From Cadophora sp. MPI-SDFR-AT-0126 (taxonomy: Eukaryota; Ascomycota; Leotiomycetes; Helotiales; Ploettnerulaceae): a DNA stretch of 64,000 bases. Shown here one piece after another: positions 37,876 through 48,492 of this stretch; within the stretch, counting starts at the first letter, position 1; each line of letters begins with the position of its first letter. Location: positions 1 through 64,000 of the forward strand of contig JAGMVK010000031.1 of assembly GCA_020747065.1 (NCBI GenBank). Reading direction: 5' to 3'. The notes beneath the pieces are model-generated. The model did not search any database, was not told where the DNA came from, and saw only the letters and a program-made list of their open reading frames with translations. A program made the translations under genes and the position numbers.

Positions 37876-38777
37876 ATGTCTGTGTGGCTCATCACTGGGT
37901 GTTCGTCGGGGCTTGGCAGGGAGATCGCCAAAGCAGCACTGAAGCAAGGCGAGAAAGTTATCGCAGCTTCGCGAAACGCCTCCCGGCTATCAGAATTGAG
38001 GAGTCTTGGGGCTGCAGCCATTTCCCTGAATGTAAATGGGACACAAACTGAGATCGATGCAGATATTGGCGAAGCAGCAAAGATTCATGGCACCATTGAT
38101 ATCCTGGTTAACAATGCTGCCTATGTTCTAGTTGGAGGTATTGAAGAAACTAGGTAGGAGCCGAATCTGTATTCTCTCGTTCAATTTGACTTACGATATA
38201 TAGTGATGCCGAAGCACGCGCACAATTTGAGACCAATGTCTTCGGTCCTCTTTCAGTGATCCGCTCCATCCTCCCACTCATGCGCACCCAAAAATCAGGT
38301 GTAATTGCCAACATAGGTTCCCTCGGGGGATATGCGTCATTTGCCGGCTCTGGATACTACTGCGCATCGAAGTTTGCACTGGCTGGACTGACCGAAGCGC
38401 TCCGAGCAGAAGTAAGCCCGCTCGGAATCCAAGCAACAGTCATCGAACCTGGCTATTTTCGCACTGATTTGCTCAAAGGAGATGTGGATGGCAGGACCGC
38501 TGCAGCGAACTCCATTGCCGACTACAAGCCTACAATTGATAATGTCAAGAATATGCTAGATAGCTATGATGGGAAGCAGCTTGGCGATCCTGTGAAAGGA
38601 GCCCAGGTCATCGTGGAGGCACTGAAGGGTACTGGACGTGCGGCAGGAAAGACTTTGCCTGCCAGACTCTGGCTGGGGAGCGATACGGCGCCATTTGTCC
38701 TTGCCACCCAGGAGAGGCAGAATAAGGAGATGGAGGAATGGAAGGATCTTATTGCTTCAACAGATCATGGTAGTTGA
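37876..38777 (+). CDS. Short-chain dehydrogenase/reductase (classical SDR)
   Basis: Two exons, 37876-38153 and 38204-38777, with a 50-nt GT-AG intron; 283 aa, the normal length for a classical SDR. The Rossmann nucleotide-binding motif TGCSSGLG is at residues 7-14 and NNAA at 79-82. Catalytic Ser132 stands in NIGSLGG, and Tyr145-x-x-x-Lys149 in YCASK. The residue order and spacing are complete, so the enzyme should be active. It would oxidise or reduce a carbonyl/alcohol with NAD(P)(H); the substrate cannot be told. The end resembles fungal proteins annotated as short-chain oxidoreductases acting on small metabolites. It lies downstream of, and divergent from, the MFS pseudogene and near the NmrA and MDR genes. 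Confidence 0.9.
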
Positions 38778-39252
38778 GATGGCCGCCATCGACTTAACAC
38801 TGGTGCAGTCCGTAGTATTAGTACCATAGTGACAGAGGCAGTCCACAACTGTAGCGCTTTCTTGTAAATTATTGTCATGAAAGACTCCTCATCAGTTTCT
38901 CCGTGACGAATCATCGTAGTCAGGAAATGAAGAACAGTTGAGGTTGTATGCTGATCATGAAAATTATGGTATCGAAACTGAGCGTCGTTTGGCGCGGCGA
39001 ATTTGAGTGTGCAAGATATCATTCTGCGTGCTTTCGTTAAAGACACAAGACCTGCATCTTACCTAAGCCCCAGGAATTAAATGGTGTAACGGTGTTGTGT
39101 ATTAGCAGGTCAGTATTAGTAAGAATCCGGGCACATGTAACGAAGAATAGAGCAGCTTAAAGACATAAGTTCTACCAAGATCGGGAGGCAAGTGTCAAAA
39201 ATAAACCGTACGTTCGGCAAAAGATAAGATTTATGCAAGGGTTCTTCTGGTG
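38778..39252. other. Intergenic region between convergent SDR and NmrA genes
   Basis: 475 bp between two convergent stop codons. It should hold both 3' UTRs. No gene was recognised; open frames here have no family resemblance. Confidence 0.5.
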
Positions 39253-40294
39253 CTAATTGAAAGCTGGCGTCCTCCTAACAAACTCTTTCCAGGTCACAGG
39301 TTTCTCCTCCAGAATGGCCAGACTCTGCGCTAGACTCTCTCCCTTGAAATACCCGGGACTCTCGATGAATAGATGACTTTCCAACAATGCCTTTGCTAGC
39401 ATCGGTGGCAGAACTGTAGTATACTGCTCGGCAGTAAGTTTTACAAAATTTGCTATCTTGCCCGTAACTGCTGAAAAGTCTGCTACTATCTGTTCAGGGG
39501 TGTAGTATGCTGTAGCACCCAGAACATATTTACCAAGCAGCTTCTCACGGTTCCTGATGATTGCTTTGACAAATTTGCCTGGTTCCCGATGATTAGAAAT
39601 GGGACTCGGAAAAGAACATTAGCAAATGACTCACCAGTATCAGCAGTTGCATCAAAGAGCGGGAATTTTGTATCCTGGCTCACAGGGTATGCTAGCGTGT
39701 AAGACCCATCCTCGTTCTTAGCTAGAAGTTGAGTGTAGTTGGCCATATAATAACCGGGGAGGAAGAAAGTGGAGGGAACTCCGATGTCGCGAATATATTC
39801 CTCGATCTCAGCTTTCCCATCGAAATGTGGCACATTCTTGAACTTGCCATCAGTGGTCTTAGATACACTGATCAACGAAGAGAAGATGAGGTGGGAGACG
39901 CCGGCCGCTTTGGCTGCATCGGCGACAGTTTTACCTTGATTAATCTCCAGCTCGAGGTTCATCGTCTCCCAGAAATTTGTCACGAGAAACACGGTATGAG
40001 AACCTTTGATTACTGCGGCAACAGATGGTGCTGAATCCAGGTCGCCCTTCAACGCACCTAATGGTAAGCTTCTGTACAGTCACGCGGAGTGGGAAGCGTA
40101 GAAAAAGGGCTCACACATACCTTGACGATTTCAGCCCCCAACTCGGCCAATGCTTGTGCAGCTGGTTTCGAGATATCCCGTGTAACACCACGAACTCTGA
40201 AGTCCTTTGACAATGAAGGGTCAGAAAGGATACTCCTGATAACGGAACCTCCCTGAATCCCTGTGGCGCCGAAAATGGTGATGATCTGAGCCAT
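39253..40294 (-). CDS. NmrA-like family NAD(P)-binding protein
   Basis: Three exons, 40294-40121, 40046-39635 and 39578-39253; introns of 74 and 56 nt are GT-AG and phases agree. 303 aa, typical for the family. The N-terminal Rossmann motif is GATGIQGG at residues 9-16. It is followed by the ISKPAAQALAELGAEIVKGDL segment and by HTVFLVTNFWE, SHLIFSSL and FFLPGYYM, all standard in NmrA/HSCARG proteins. The C-terminal exon reads YTPEQIVADFSAVTGK and ends FVRRTPAFN. Members are redox sensors or atypical SDR reductases that bind NAD(P) but often lack the YxxxK pair; none is seen here at the usual place. It is divergent from the MDR gene and shares the promoter region 40295-41228. Confidence 0.9.
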
Positions 40295-41228
40295 GGCGGT
40301 GGTGAGCTTGTTTGTTGAAAAGTTCCTGGACTTGGGAGTGTCAGTGGAAGTCTGGAGACATCACTTTACTTAAATAGCCTAAGAACATATATGCAGAGGT
40401 GTGCCTCAGCTTCCCATCGGTGCTGAAGCTTATTGGAGACTCTTGATGCGCACTCAGCCGGACCGAAAATGGGTCCATGACATGTCACGTCATGAACACA
40501 AGTAGAAATGGCATCAGGGGCCTTCACCTCACTTTTGCGCAATAGTGACGCAATCTACTCATAGCATTGACATAATTTCTATCCCAAATCGAGCATCTAA
40601 GCTCAATGTAGTGGGTCAGTTTCGAGCAAGGTGGCCAATTACAGAGATGATGAAGTCTCTCAAGGATGTAATGATATGAAGAGGCTCACACGGCTTCGAC
40701 ACGCGTAAACACAGGCTTTCGTGGGCCGAAAGCTTCGGCCGAATTTCTCGCAGGCAGAGCACCCACGCTTCTAGATACTACTTGCATGACCACTGACCTT
40801 GCCGAAGGCCTGTGGTCACTTATCACTTATCGCCGATACTTACATCCGATTCGTATCTTCAAAGACTATCCAGATTTGTAATGCCGACTCTCAACTTCTC
40901 TTAAAGTGTACCTATGGAATACCTGGATCCATGACCTACGGTAGATCTGCACTTGGCGCGACCAAGTACCGTTAGAAAGAGCCATAGCCTCTGGTATCAT
41001 GCCACGCTTAGCTGAACCCTAATCTTTCAAAGAGCTACCTATGCAATCTCAGACTCTTAATAAGAGCCTATGGAAGTCTGGTTTCGTGATTGGTAACGAT
41101 AACCGGAGCTAGCGGTGCCTACTTGAAATTATGCGCTACATATGCCAGCCCAAGCTCCCCATGATTGCCTTTTCAAAAGAGATTGAACGCCATAGCCTAT
41201 ATTCAGCACATCAATAAATAGCGAGAAA
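40295..41228. promoter_or_regulatory. Divergent promoter region of the NmrA and MDR genes
   Basis: 934 bp between the two start codons. It contains the motif repeated from the SDR upstream region (40723-40743). No gene seen. It is the only non-coding stretch serving both genes. Confidence 0.55.
40723..40743 (-). promoter_or_regulatory. Palindromic TTCGGCCGAA motif in NmrA/MDR promoter
   Basis: On the - strand TTCGGCCGAAGCTTTCGGCCC (21 bases, one base less in the middle than at 37537-37556). The palindromic core is at 40734-40743. It lies about 430 bp from the NmrA start and 485 bp from the MDR start. Possible shared regulator site, or a dispersed repeat remnant. Confidence 0.45.
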
Positions 41229-42431
41229 ATGTCTTCAGTCATTAGCAACGAGTCTGCCTGGGTTCCTGTCGAGAAGGCAAAATGCGAAGTTGGGCCAGGA
41301 CCCGTGCCCGACCCCGCGGAAAACGAGGTCGTTATCGAAGTTGCTTATGCAGCTGTGAACCCAATTGATTACTTGGTAAGAACTGTCGGTTGTAAGGATA
41401 GGGCTTGATAGTGACAGGGACACGCATAGATGCAAGACACTCCTTACGTTCCACTGCCATACCCTTCCATCTTCGGCTCCGACGTTGCTGGAACAGTCGT
41501 CCAGCTAGGTTCTTCAGTTACACGGTTCAAGATCGGTCAGCGTGTCATTGGTGAGTGTGATAACCTTCTTACACAGAATCCAAGTCACGCCGGGTTTCAA
41601 CGCTTCGCCACTTGCGCAGAAATCATGGTTGCGAGCATTCCCGATTCGATTTGTCTCGCCAATGCTGCTGTCCTCCCGCTCTGTTATTCTACGGCTGGAT
41701 GCGCGCTTTTCAAGCATCTCAATCTTCCTCTCCCTTCTCTTGATCCTAAGACTGTTGACAAGGCTATCTTGTTGTGGGGTGGGAGTTCCTCTGTGGGCTG
41801 CTCAGCAATCCAGTACGTATATTGCCATAAAGCCTATACCAATCTATACCTTTGGTGCACTAACATCGGACACGCAAGGCTGGCGGTAGCTGCTGGTTTG
41901 ACGGTGGTCACTACTGCTGGGAAACAAAACTACGATCTGGTTAGGAGCCTTGGTGCTACACATGTTATTGATTACAAAACCTCGACTGTCATCGAAGATG
42001 TGCTCAAATTCCTTAAGACAGGCGACGTGGTCATGGATTGCATCTCTATCCCAGCTACTCAGATCATCTGCACAGAAATCGTGCACAAACTTGGTGGGGG
42101 TAAGCTTCCTGCTTTGCGATGGCCAGAAGCAAGTAAATATGATGATGTTGAGATTATGTTTGGTAAAATTCTCTCGGCTCGAAGATTTTGCTGCTTTTGC
42201 TAATTTACTCACGAAGTCAACGGCGGAGATCCTGTATTGGTCGATCTAGATATTGGAGACGCTCTTTGGCGTAAGTATCTACCTCAAGCACTGGCGGCAG
42301 GGAAATTTGTACCAAAGCCGGACCCTGAAATTATCGAGGGAGGATTGAGAAAGGTTCAGGAGGGCATTGATATTGTTAGAAAGGGGGTTTCGGCCAAAAA
42401 GATAGTCGTTGAGATCAGCAAGAAGGAGTAA
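41229..42431 (+). CDS. Zinc-independent MDR reductase (quinone/enoyl reductase type)
   Basis: Four exons, 41229-41375, 41430-41812, 41879-42162 and 42217-42431, all introns GT-AG (54, 66, 54 nt) and phases consistent; 342 aa. The N-terminal GroES-like part has AYAAVNPIDYL and FGSDVAGTV; the nucleotide-binding motif is GGSSSVG at residues 166-172, followed by AIQLAVAAG across the second intron. The C-terminus VRKGVSAKKIVVEI is typical. No catalytic or structural zinc cysteine cluster is seen. The family includes fungal ToxD/CipB-like proteins and stand-alone enoyl reductases, some in metabolite clusters. The second intron has no stop, so a simple reading runs through it. The third intron must be removed to avoid a stop at about 42200. 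Confidence 0.88.
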
Positions 42432-42981
42432 TATGAGCGTGATTGCGAGCCAGAGAGTTCAGCATTGAGGGACTGTTGGATTGCCTCTTCCTGCCGTGCC
42501 ACTCGTGTAAAGATTGATCATACGAGCTTAGAAACGCACTTGACTATACACGTGCCCATATTCAACAACCTTCTTTCTGTAACTTGGGCGCTGGACTGAA
42601 GCTCACACGAACCGAAGCAAGCTAGACGCATGTGACCTTCGAGTAACCCCGAACACAATATAGAATAAGGCGTCCTTTACGCTGTATATGCCCAGCGCAC
42701 CCGCCCCTGAAAACGAGTGCTAGGCTTCGCCTAGCACGATCCCGAAAGCAAAGTGCCTTTGACGTTAGTTAAAGGTTAAATGCGAGGGTTGTTCTTTCCC
42801 CCTAGAGCAGGGGTCTGTTTTTTAAGCGAGCGGTCACGTGTTGGGAACTAGTCTTGGCGCAAATAAGCGATTTTTGAAATTTTTGAAATTCTTAGCGAAG
42901 TCTTAGCACAAAATTTGCTCCTAACCACCCGAATTTTTAATAATTGTCTTAGGCAATAAGGCCGCAGCTAAGTTAGGGGGG
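42432..42981. other. Intergenic region downstream of MDR gene
   Basis: Holds the MDR 3' end and repeat-like sequence of moderate GC. A perfect 9-bp-stem hairpin with a 3-nt loop, GTGCTAGGC-TTC-GCCTAGCAC, is at 42717-42737. No gene seen. Confidence 0.45.
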
Positions 42982-43086
42982 GCTAGAGCGTTATAATCAA
43001 GGACATCTTAGTTAAGAGCGTTATAATCGAGGGCATCTCAATCAAGAGCGTCTCAGTCGAGGGCATCTTAATCGAGGGCATCTCAG
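42982..43086 (+). repeat. 15-bp minisatellite
   Basis: About seven head-to-tail 15-bp units of the type AATCGAGGGCATCTC, starting with a partial unit (GCTAGAGCGTTAT) and running through 43084. Two sub-forms alternate, one with GAGGGCATCT and one with AAGAGCGTYW, so a 30-bp higher period is visible. Unit differences are mainly transitions. It sits at the edge of the gene island. Confidence 0.85.
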
Positions 43087-43143
43087 TGGTAATTCGCAGT
43101 TCAATCAATTCAACGTCAAAGGCCTGCGTCGCCCACCGGGCGG

Positions 43144-43413
43144 CTATCCCCTCAAGCGGTGATTCGCTTCGCCTTTTAGCGCGAAAATAGCTATGTATTC
43201 AAGTGCCTGCATCCTATGTAAAAGGAAAGTTATAAAGATTTCAATAAGATAGAAAACTTTATTAGCTTCGATTTATGATTTAATATTATTACATAGTACT
43301 TATATATACTAATAAACGAGACTTATGTTGAGTTGAAAGAGGGGTGTTCTTAAAGTAACGCTAAGACCACTGAAAATAACGCTAAAAGGCGTTTTCACCG
43401 CTTAAGGGGATAG
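43144..43413. repeat. Foldback (inverted-repeat) element, MITE-like
   Basis: Two inverted arms, 43144-43181 (CTATCCCCTCAAGCGGTG... CGCCTTTTAGCG) and 43380-43413 (CGCTAAAAGGCG... CACCGCTTAAGGGGATAG), enclose about 200 bp of AT-rich sequence. A 4-nt length difference interrupts the arm match. No coding capacity. A non-autonomous DNA transposon or a recombination relic would both fit; no target duplication was identified. Confidence 0.6.
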
Positions 43414-43689
43414 TATCTCACTAACCGCCATAGGCACCTTTTAGCGTGGTGGGGTTGCAGGGGTCGTTGCCCCCCGCGACGGCACATTAACACCCTCTTA
43501 ATATAATCGTTAATATACTATAATAAGAGTAATTCTCACTTAAATTACTATAGAAAAGATAGCTGAAGATATATAACTTAATCTTATCCTTAATAGAATA
43601 TACTATCCTAAAGTAAAGCTAATTAAAGAGGGTTTTAGGCTATTTATTCTATTTTATTACCTTGACTTTTAACCCTAAATAAACTTACT

Positions 43690-45190
43690 TTTCTTTATTA
43701 GTTCTACTAATCCTTTTACTATATTTTCTCTTTTTTTTATAGATAAGATACTTTAGTAAATCGTAGACTTTATAAATCTTAATATTAAAGAGCCTAAAAC
43801 TGTTAAACCTTACTCTTACTTAAATAGCTAGTATAATACTACTCTCCTAGAGATTAAGGTTTACTTTAGAGTCTTAATTTATATAGGAATACATGTAGAG
43901 AATTAAATTAAGGATTACTAGTCTACGGAGGAGGATAGGCTATAACACGTAGTACATAAGTACATATCACAGAACTACTTTAAGATTTTATATCAGAGGT
44001 TCTGTCTTTATACCTCTTTACCTTAGGGCACGAAGTTACAGTTATTTAAGAGAGTAGAACTACTGAATTCTTATATTTAGAGAGTATCCCTTTAGCTCTA
44101 GACACTTAGCTAAAACCTTACTATAGATAAGTATATATAATACTTTACTAGATAAGCTTTTAAGATAATAACTATACTATCTAAACTTATCCTTACAGGT
44201 TATAAGGTATAAGTTATAGCCTAATTAAGCTACTTTTTACATTAGACTTAGTATTCTAAAGGTACTAATAGACCGGAAGGTATACGAGCTCTTACTGCAC
44301 TTAGTAGTCTAAAGATAAATAAGGGAGCTAGCCTTACTAGGAATTATACTTAAGCTATAGTACTATATCTTTTATACTATTTTCCTTTCGCAAATTATAT
44401 TGTTTTACTAGATAACCTCTTTATATCAAATAAGCTGATAATATACCTTCAGGAGCTTAGTTTTAGTACTATTAGGATAGTAAGATAGGATACTAGTATT
44501 ATATAAAGGCTCTTAACTTTACAGGTAAATATAAAGAAAGTAGAGACTTAGATACCTTATAATACTCTCTTTATAGCTTATAATACTAATAATACTATTA
44601 CCTAGGCTCTCTGGAATAATAACGCACTTACGCTTTTTATAATAAATTATAGCGATAGTACCGGTACTATTAGTACTCCTTATTATAAACTAAATGAAAC
44701 TTCTTTAAATGTAGCTATCTCTAGACTATAGTTTAGAGACTAGAATATAAGGGATTTAGATAAGCCCGAATTTACCTAGCTTTATAACTAATTTATAAAT
44801 ACTATAGATATTAGTGATTAGCTTAAGGCGTATAATTCAGGGGATAGACTAATTAGAAGAGGGGGTTAGTAGGCCCTATAGAACTAGCTTCTTCAGATAG
44901 TCCTTATTAATTACTACTTAATTTCGATATATACTAATATCGAAGACTATTAGAATATAGATAATAAGAATAAGTAGACGACTTAAGTTAAATTTAGGAA
45001 GGAAATCATGCGGGTATTACTTTATTCTGCTAGACTAGCTCCGGGTATAAGAAAACGATATTATTCACACGGAAATATTAACGAATCTCTTATTCCGGTA
45101 GCGCGTTATTAGAAACTACGTATAACCTGGAGAGGTAACTATAGAGCGTATTAAGGGGAGAGGTATAGGGGATCTTAATAGCGTGTACCC
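43690..45190 (+). pseudogene. piggyBac-like (DDE_Tnp_1_7) transposase pseudogene
   Basis: One continuous frame from about 43690 with RIP-type stops and no frameshift. Seen in order: a FFTDKIL-x-x-IVDFTNLN-like start (near 43735), LLEIKVY-x-(G/R)-VLIY-x-GIHVEN (near 43850), HKYISQNYF, the (T/V)IDE-x-(I/M)-x-x-F-TGR-like motif (near 44120), VLLDNLFISNKL (second catalytic Asp, near 44400), GTI-rich substrate region, FINTIDISDQLKAYNSG (third Asp, near 44790) and a basic C-terminus. These are hallmarks of piggyBac family transposases. Tryptophans and glutamines at conserved places are stops. The reading ends inside the palindrome at about 45180. Confidence 0.85.
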
Positions 45191-45255
45191 CTAAGATCCC
45201 CTATACCTCTCCCCTTAATACGCTCTATAGTTACCTCTCCAGGTTATACGTAGTT
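45114..45255. repeat. Perfect 64-bp-arm palindrome
   Basis: Left arm 45114-45177 and right arm 45192-45255 are exact reverse complements over 64 bp, with a 14-nt spacer (ATAGCGTGTACCCC). The left arm is the natural C-terminal coding end of the transposase; the second piggyBac copy (about 48690-48780) has a homologous left arm but different sequence in place of the right arm. The inverted copy is therefore new in this element. Confidence 0.97.
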
Positions 45256-45407
45256 ATGTCTAGTATAGCTGTAAATAGTGTAATATTCATCTATGTAAAG
45301 AAGGCCCTTGTTTTGATAGGTATTATAGCGCTGTAGAGTAGAGTAGAATTAACTGCATCTAACCCTGAAATACGGCTCTCTAATTGGTTAGAACCCCTGT
45401 CCGACTA

Positions 45408-46015
45408 AAAGGTGCAACCGATGGCGGTCGGTGGGATACACTTTACGCAAAGGCTAAAGTATCACATGAAAAAATAAAAGTGGGATCATGAGGTGCAAAA
45501 GCGTAAAAATCTAGTAGCGGCCTCATACTCTCTGCCTCAGGCGGCAGCGCTAAGCCCTCTCTTCAGTCGTACCTCCCTGCTTCGGAATACATTTTACGAG
45601 AAGGCGTGAGCCAGTTATAATATCGCCTTCGTTTGGTGACCGGGCTGCTATTCAAACTTGAGGAACGAGAAGCGCCAGCTTGCAACCTCCATAGCTTCAA
45701 CAGCGCCTAAGTGCGCCAGGATGTTTTCGGTCAGTATTTGATCACATGGGATCCAACCCCACCACTGACAAATCCTGCAAATGAATAACTTCGTCATACC
45801 TCTCAGATTGAAAGCAGGAGATCAGATACCATCCAAAGTTGTTTCTTGAGTGACAACGAAAGAGAGATTCGATGAAACCCGACGTCGGCTTACGGATATC
45901 AGCCTAACCGCTCTGGGACGGTCTAGGATACTTCTACAATTCAGTCCCCTACACTCGATTTTAGGCACAGCGAATCTCTTCACGTCTGCTTTCCCTAAGA
46001 CGAAATCATATTGCA
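45408..46015. promoter_or_regulatory. Upstream region of the HET gene
   Basis: 608 bp of normal composition between the piggyBac end and the HET start codon. No gene recognised. Must contain the HET promoter. Confidence 0.5.
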
Positions 46016-47934
46016 ATGTTCTGTACTGCCTGCCAAGATTTCCTCTCTGCCCATTGGAGTGGAGGCAACTGGCTTGATTCTGATTACGAGAACCTTCCAA
46101 ATGAACAGAGAATGTCCGGAGAAGAAATCGGAACCATAATTAACTCGGCCGTTGACAAGTGGAAGGAATATCGAGGGACACTACGACAGCTTACAGACTC
46201 CGCCGGACAAGGGTGCTACATTTGCCGCGCGATAAAGTCTTCTATTGATGGTAGTGACGAGGTGGCATCCGCTCTTGCGTCCGATGATCTGAACCGAATT
46301 AGACTGCAATGTTTGGATCAAGAAATCGACGGCACGGGACTTTTGCTCTTTGAAGTGCTCAAACCGGAAGGATCAATTCATACTATAAAACACATTCTTG
46401 CTATTCAATCTGAAGCAGGTGCGAGCGGTATTTTTTTATGAGTTCGAATATGAGAATTTCCTAACTAGTACTAGACCCTGAAATTTTGGCCGCTCAATAC
46501 GAGTACCCTGACTCAACGGATCTACCTTGGAGTATTGCAGAGACCTGGCTGAATCAATGTTTGGAGACCCATGAGATGTGCAAGAATGGCCTGCACTATG
46601 GATATGTGCCTACCCGATTGATTGACGTCGGTATAAACTCCAATAGCAAGATTCACTTAATCATAAGTTACGAGCAGACAATCCAGGGACCATATACTAC
46701 CTTAAGTCATTGTTGGGGAGCTTTGCAGCCTCTTAGCTTGAAACGAGCCAACCTTGAAGCGTTTCTTGATCACATACCATGGCGAGAGCTTCCACGCAGT
46801 TTCCAGGATGCTGTTAATGTTACTCGCCGGCTTGGTATACTGTGGATCGACTCTTTGTGTATCATCCAAGACGATGATTGGCGCGAGGATTGGACTCGCG
46901 AATCAAGCTTAATGGAGAAGGTGTACTCTAATGCAATGCTGAATCTTGGCGCGACTGCTGGAAGGGACGGTTCACATGGTCTCTACCATTCTATGCCGAG
47001 AATTCCAGGCCCGCAACGCTTCCTGATGCCATTTCAAGGCGCCAATAGAACCGAAATTCAGCGCCCGTATTGCATATACGATTTTTTGATGTGGAAGAAA
47101 GAACTAGGAGACTCCCCGCTTGCCAGCAGAGCTTGGATTGTACAAGAGCGTTTTCTCTCCCCACGCACACTACATTTCGGCGCTAGGCTGATGTGGGAGT
47201 GTAGTGTGCTTGATGCCAATCAAAACTTCCCTTGTGGGATACCTTCACTCATAGGGAACAAGGGGATTTTTAAGACGAGCATTAAAAAGCAAACCTCGAG
47301 CCTTATCAATACATGGGCAAATCTCGTGGAACTATACTCAGCGGCGCAGCTCACCAATATTGAAGACAAATTAATCGCAATATCCGGGGTTGCAAGACGT
47401 CTAAGCAGCATATCTGGAGATTCAGAATATTGGGCAGGACACTGGAAGAAGTCGCTACCTTTCACCCTCTTGTGGTGGGTTAAATGCAATTCTCGTGATG
47501 CGATGTCGAGACCTTACACAGCACCCTCCTTTTCTTGGGCGAGTGTGGATGGATCAATTAAACATTGGCGCTGGGTGAATATATTCGGGGTCGCAAGTAG
47601 CAGAGCCGAAGTTCTGGAAATCAACGTTGAGAATGCCTCTCTAGACCCCTTCGGATCCGTCTGTTCTGGCTATCTTCGCCTGTCGTGCCATTTGATACCA
47701 ATCCGATTAATATCACACCAGTCTCAACACCAATTCGAGTACCGAGGATACGAAAATGACGATCGATTCTTAGAATTCTGGAAAGGGTCTAACGTAACGA
47801 CAAGGGTCTTTCCGGACAACTCTTCAGTTCTTGCTCACGAAAATATTCATGCGATACCTATCCGTGGAAACGATCAACATACTGATGGTATATTGGTACG
47901 AGAAAAAAAAATAGCACCGATTACCAAAGGGTAG
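46016..47934 (+). CDS. HET-domain protein (heterokaryon incompatibility type), frameshifted 3' end
   Basis: Two exons, 46016-46427 and 46475-47934, with a 47-nt intron with a CTAAC branch site; 623 aa as read. N-terminal Cys pairs at residues 3/6 (FCTAC) and 67/70 (GCYICRAI) are common in such proteins. The HET domain has all three blocks: YTTLSHCWG (211-219), FQDAV... WIDSLCIIQDD (247-271) with ESSLMEKVYSNA, and RAWIVQERFLSPR (356-368). HET proteins trigger cell death when unlike strains fuse, or act in related immune-like responses. The frame ends early after a run of nine A (about 47893-47901). The next frame continues with YQRVGLFSAMHKKEIW, the usual C-terminal HET block, to TAG at 48050. 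The gene sits alone in a 3.1-kb island between piggyBac copies. Composition is normal and no RIP stops are seen. Confidence 0.9.
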
Positions 47935-48050
47935 GACTATTCTCCGCCATGCACAAAAAGGAAATATGGAATCTATGGCGAGACCACAAAAGATATCCTA
48001 ACGAGAACTTCGATGCGGAAACCGGAAAGCAGGTGATTCGAATAGTCTAG

Positions 48051-48492
48051 CACGAAGATAATGTGGTACTGTTGTAAAGAGTACTGAGTGTTTGTGTGGT
48101 AGAAAGGCCCAGGCGTAAGGTTTTGTTGGATCACATGGCGACATACAAGTACGAGCGCGGAATCCTTGAAACGAAGGTAATTGACTAGCTGAACTGATTG
48201 ATTATTGAGTAAAGGTTGAACTGAGAAAGGGAGGAACCTACATCAGAACCAACTTCCCTGCATGCCGGTGTGATTTAAAAGGTAGAATGGAGTTGATTTT
48301 CCAATAGTGACGAAGTCACCCTTCGCGACCAGGGTTTACATAATCAGCTCATTTGACCTCGAACACGATATAAAAAGCAAGTGTATTACACGTGACGATT
48401 CAATCCCTAATGAAATGATAGAGTTACACTTGTTCACGAACTAGTGATTTCTCTCTACCTATATCCCATCGACCGCTATCGCTTGCGCATTT
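48051..48492. other. Region downstream of the HET gene
   Basis: 442 bp of normal composition up to the second piggyBac copy. No gene seen; it should hold the HET 3' UTR. Confidence 0.45.

Larger units (their letters stand above)
43500..45407 (+). mobile_element. piggyBac-like DNA transposon, left copy (RIPed)
   Basis: Left limit approximate; right end at 45407 (CTGTCCGACTA), defined by homology to the inverted copy that starts at 48493 (TAGCCTGACAG). It carries one transposase reading on the + strand and a 3' end of about 150 bp that is matched in the other copy. The composition is AT-shifted but milder than in the retroelements. It contains a large palindrome absent from the second copy. 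Confidence 0.75.

Noticed and set aside
38765..39046. 93-codon - frame between SDR and NmrA genes
   Set aside because: Overlaps the SDR stop in antisense, has no domain and lies in the 3' UTR region of two convergent genes.
41430..42203. 257-aa reading frame as a complete short reductase
   Set aside because: It reads through the intron 41813-41878 and ends inside the intron 42163-42216; splicing restores the usual family length.
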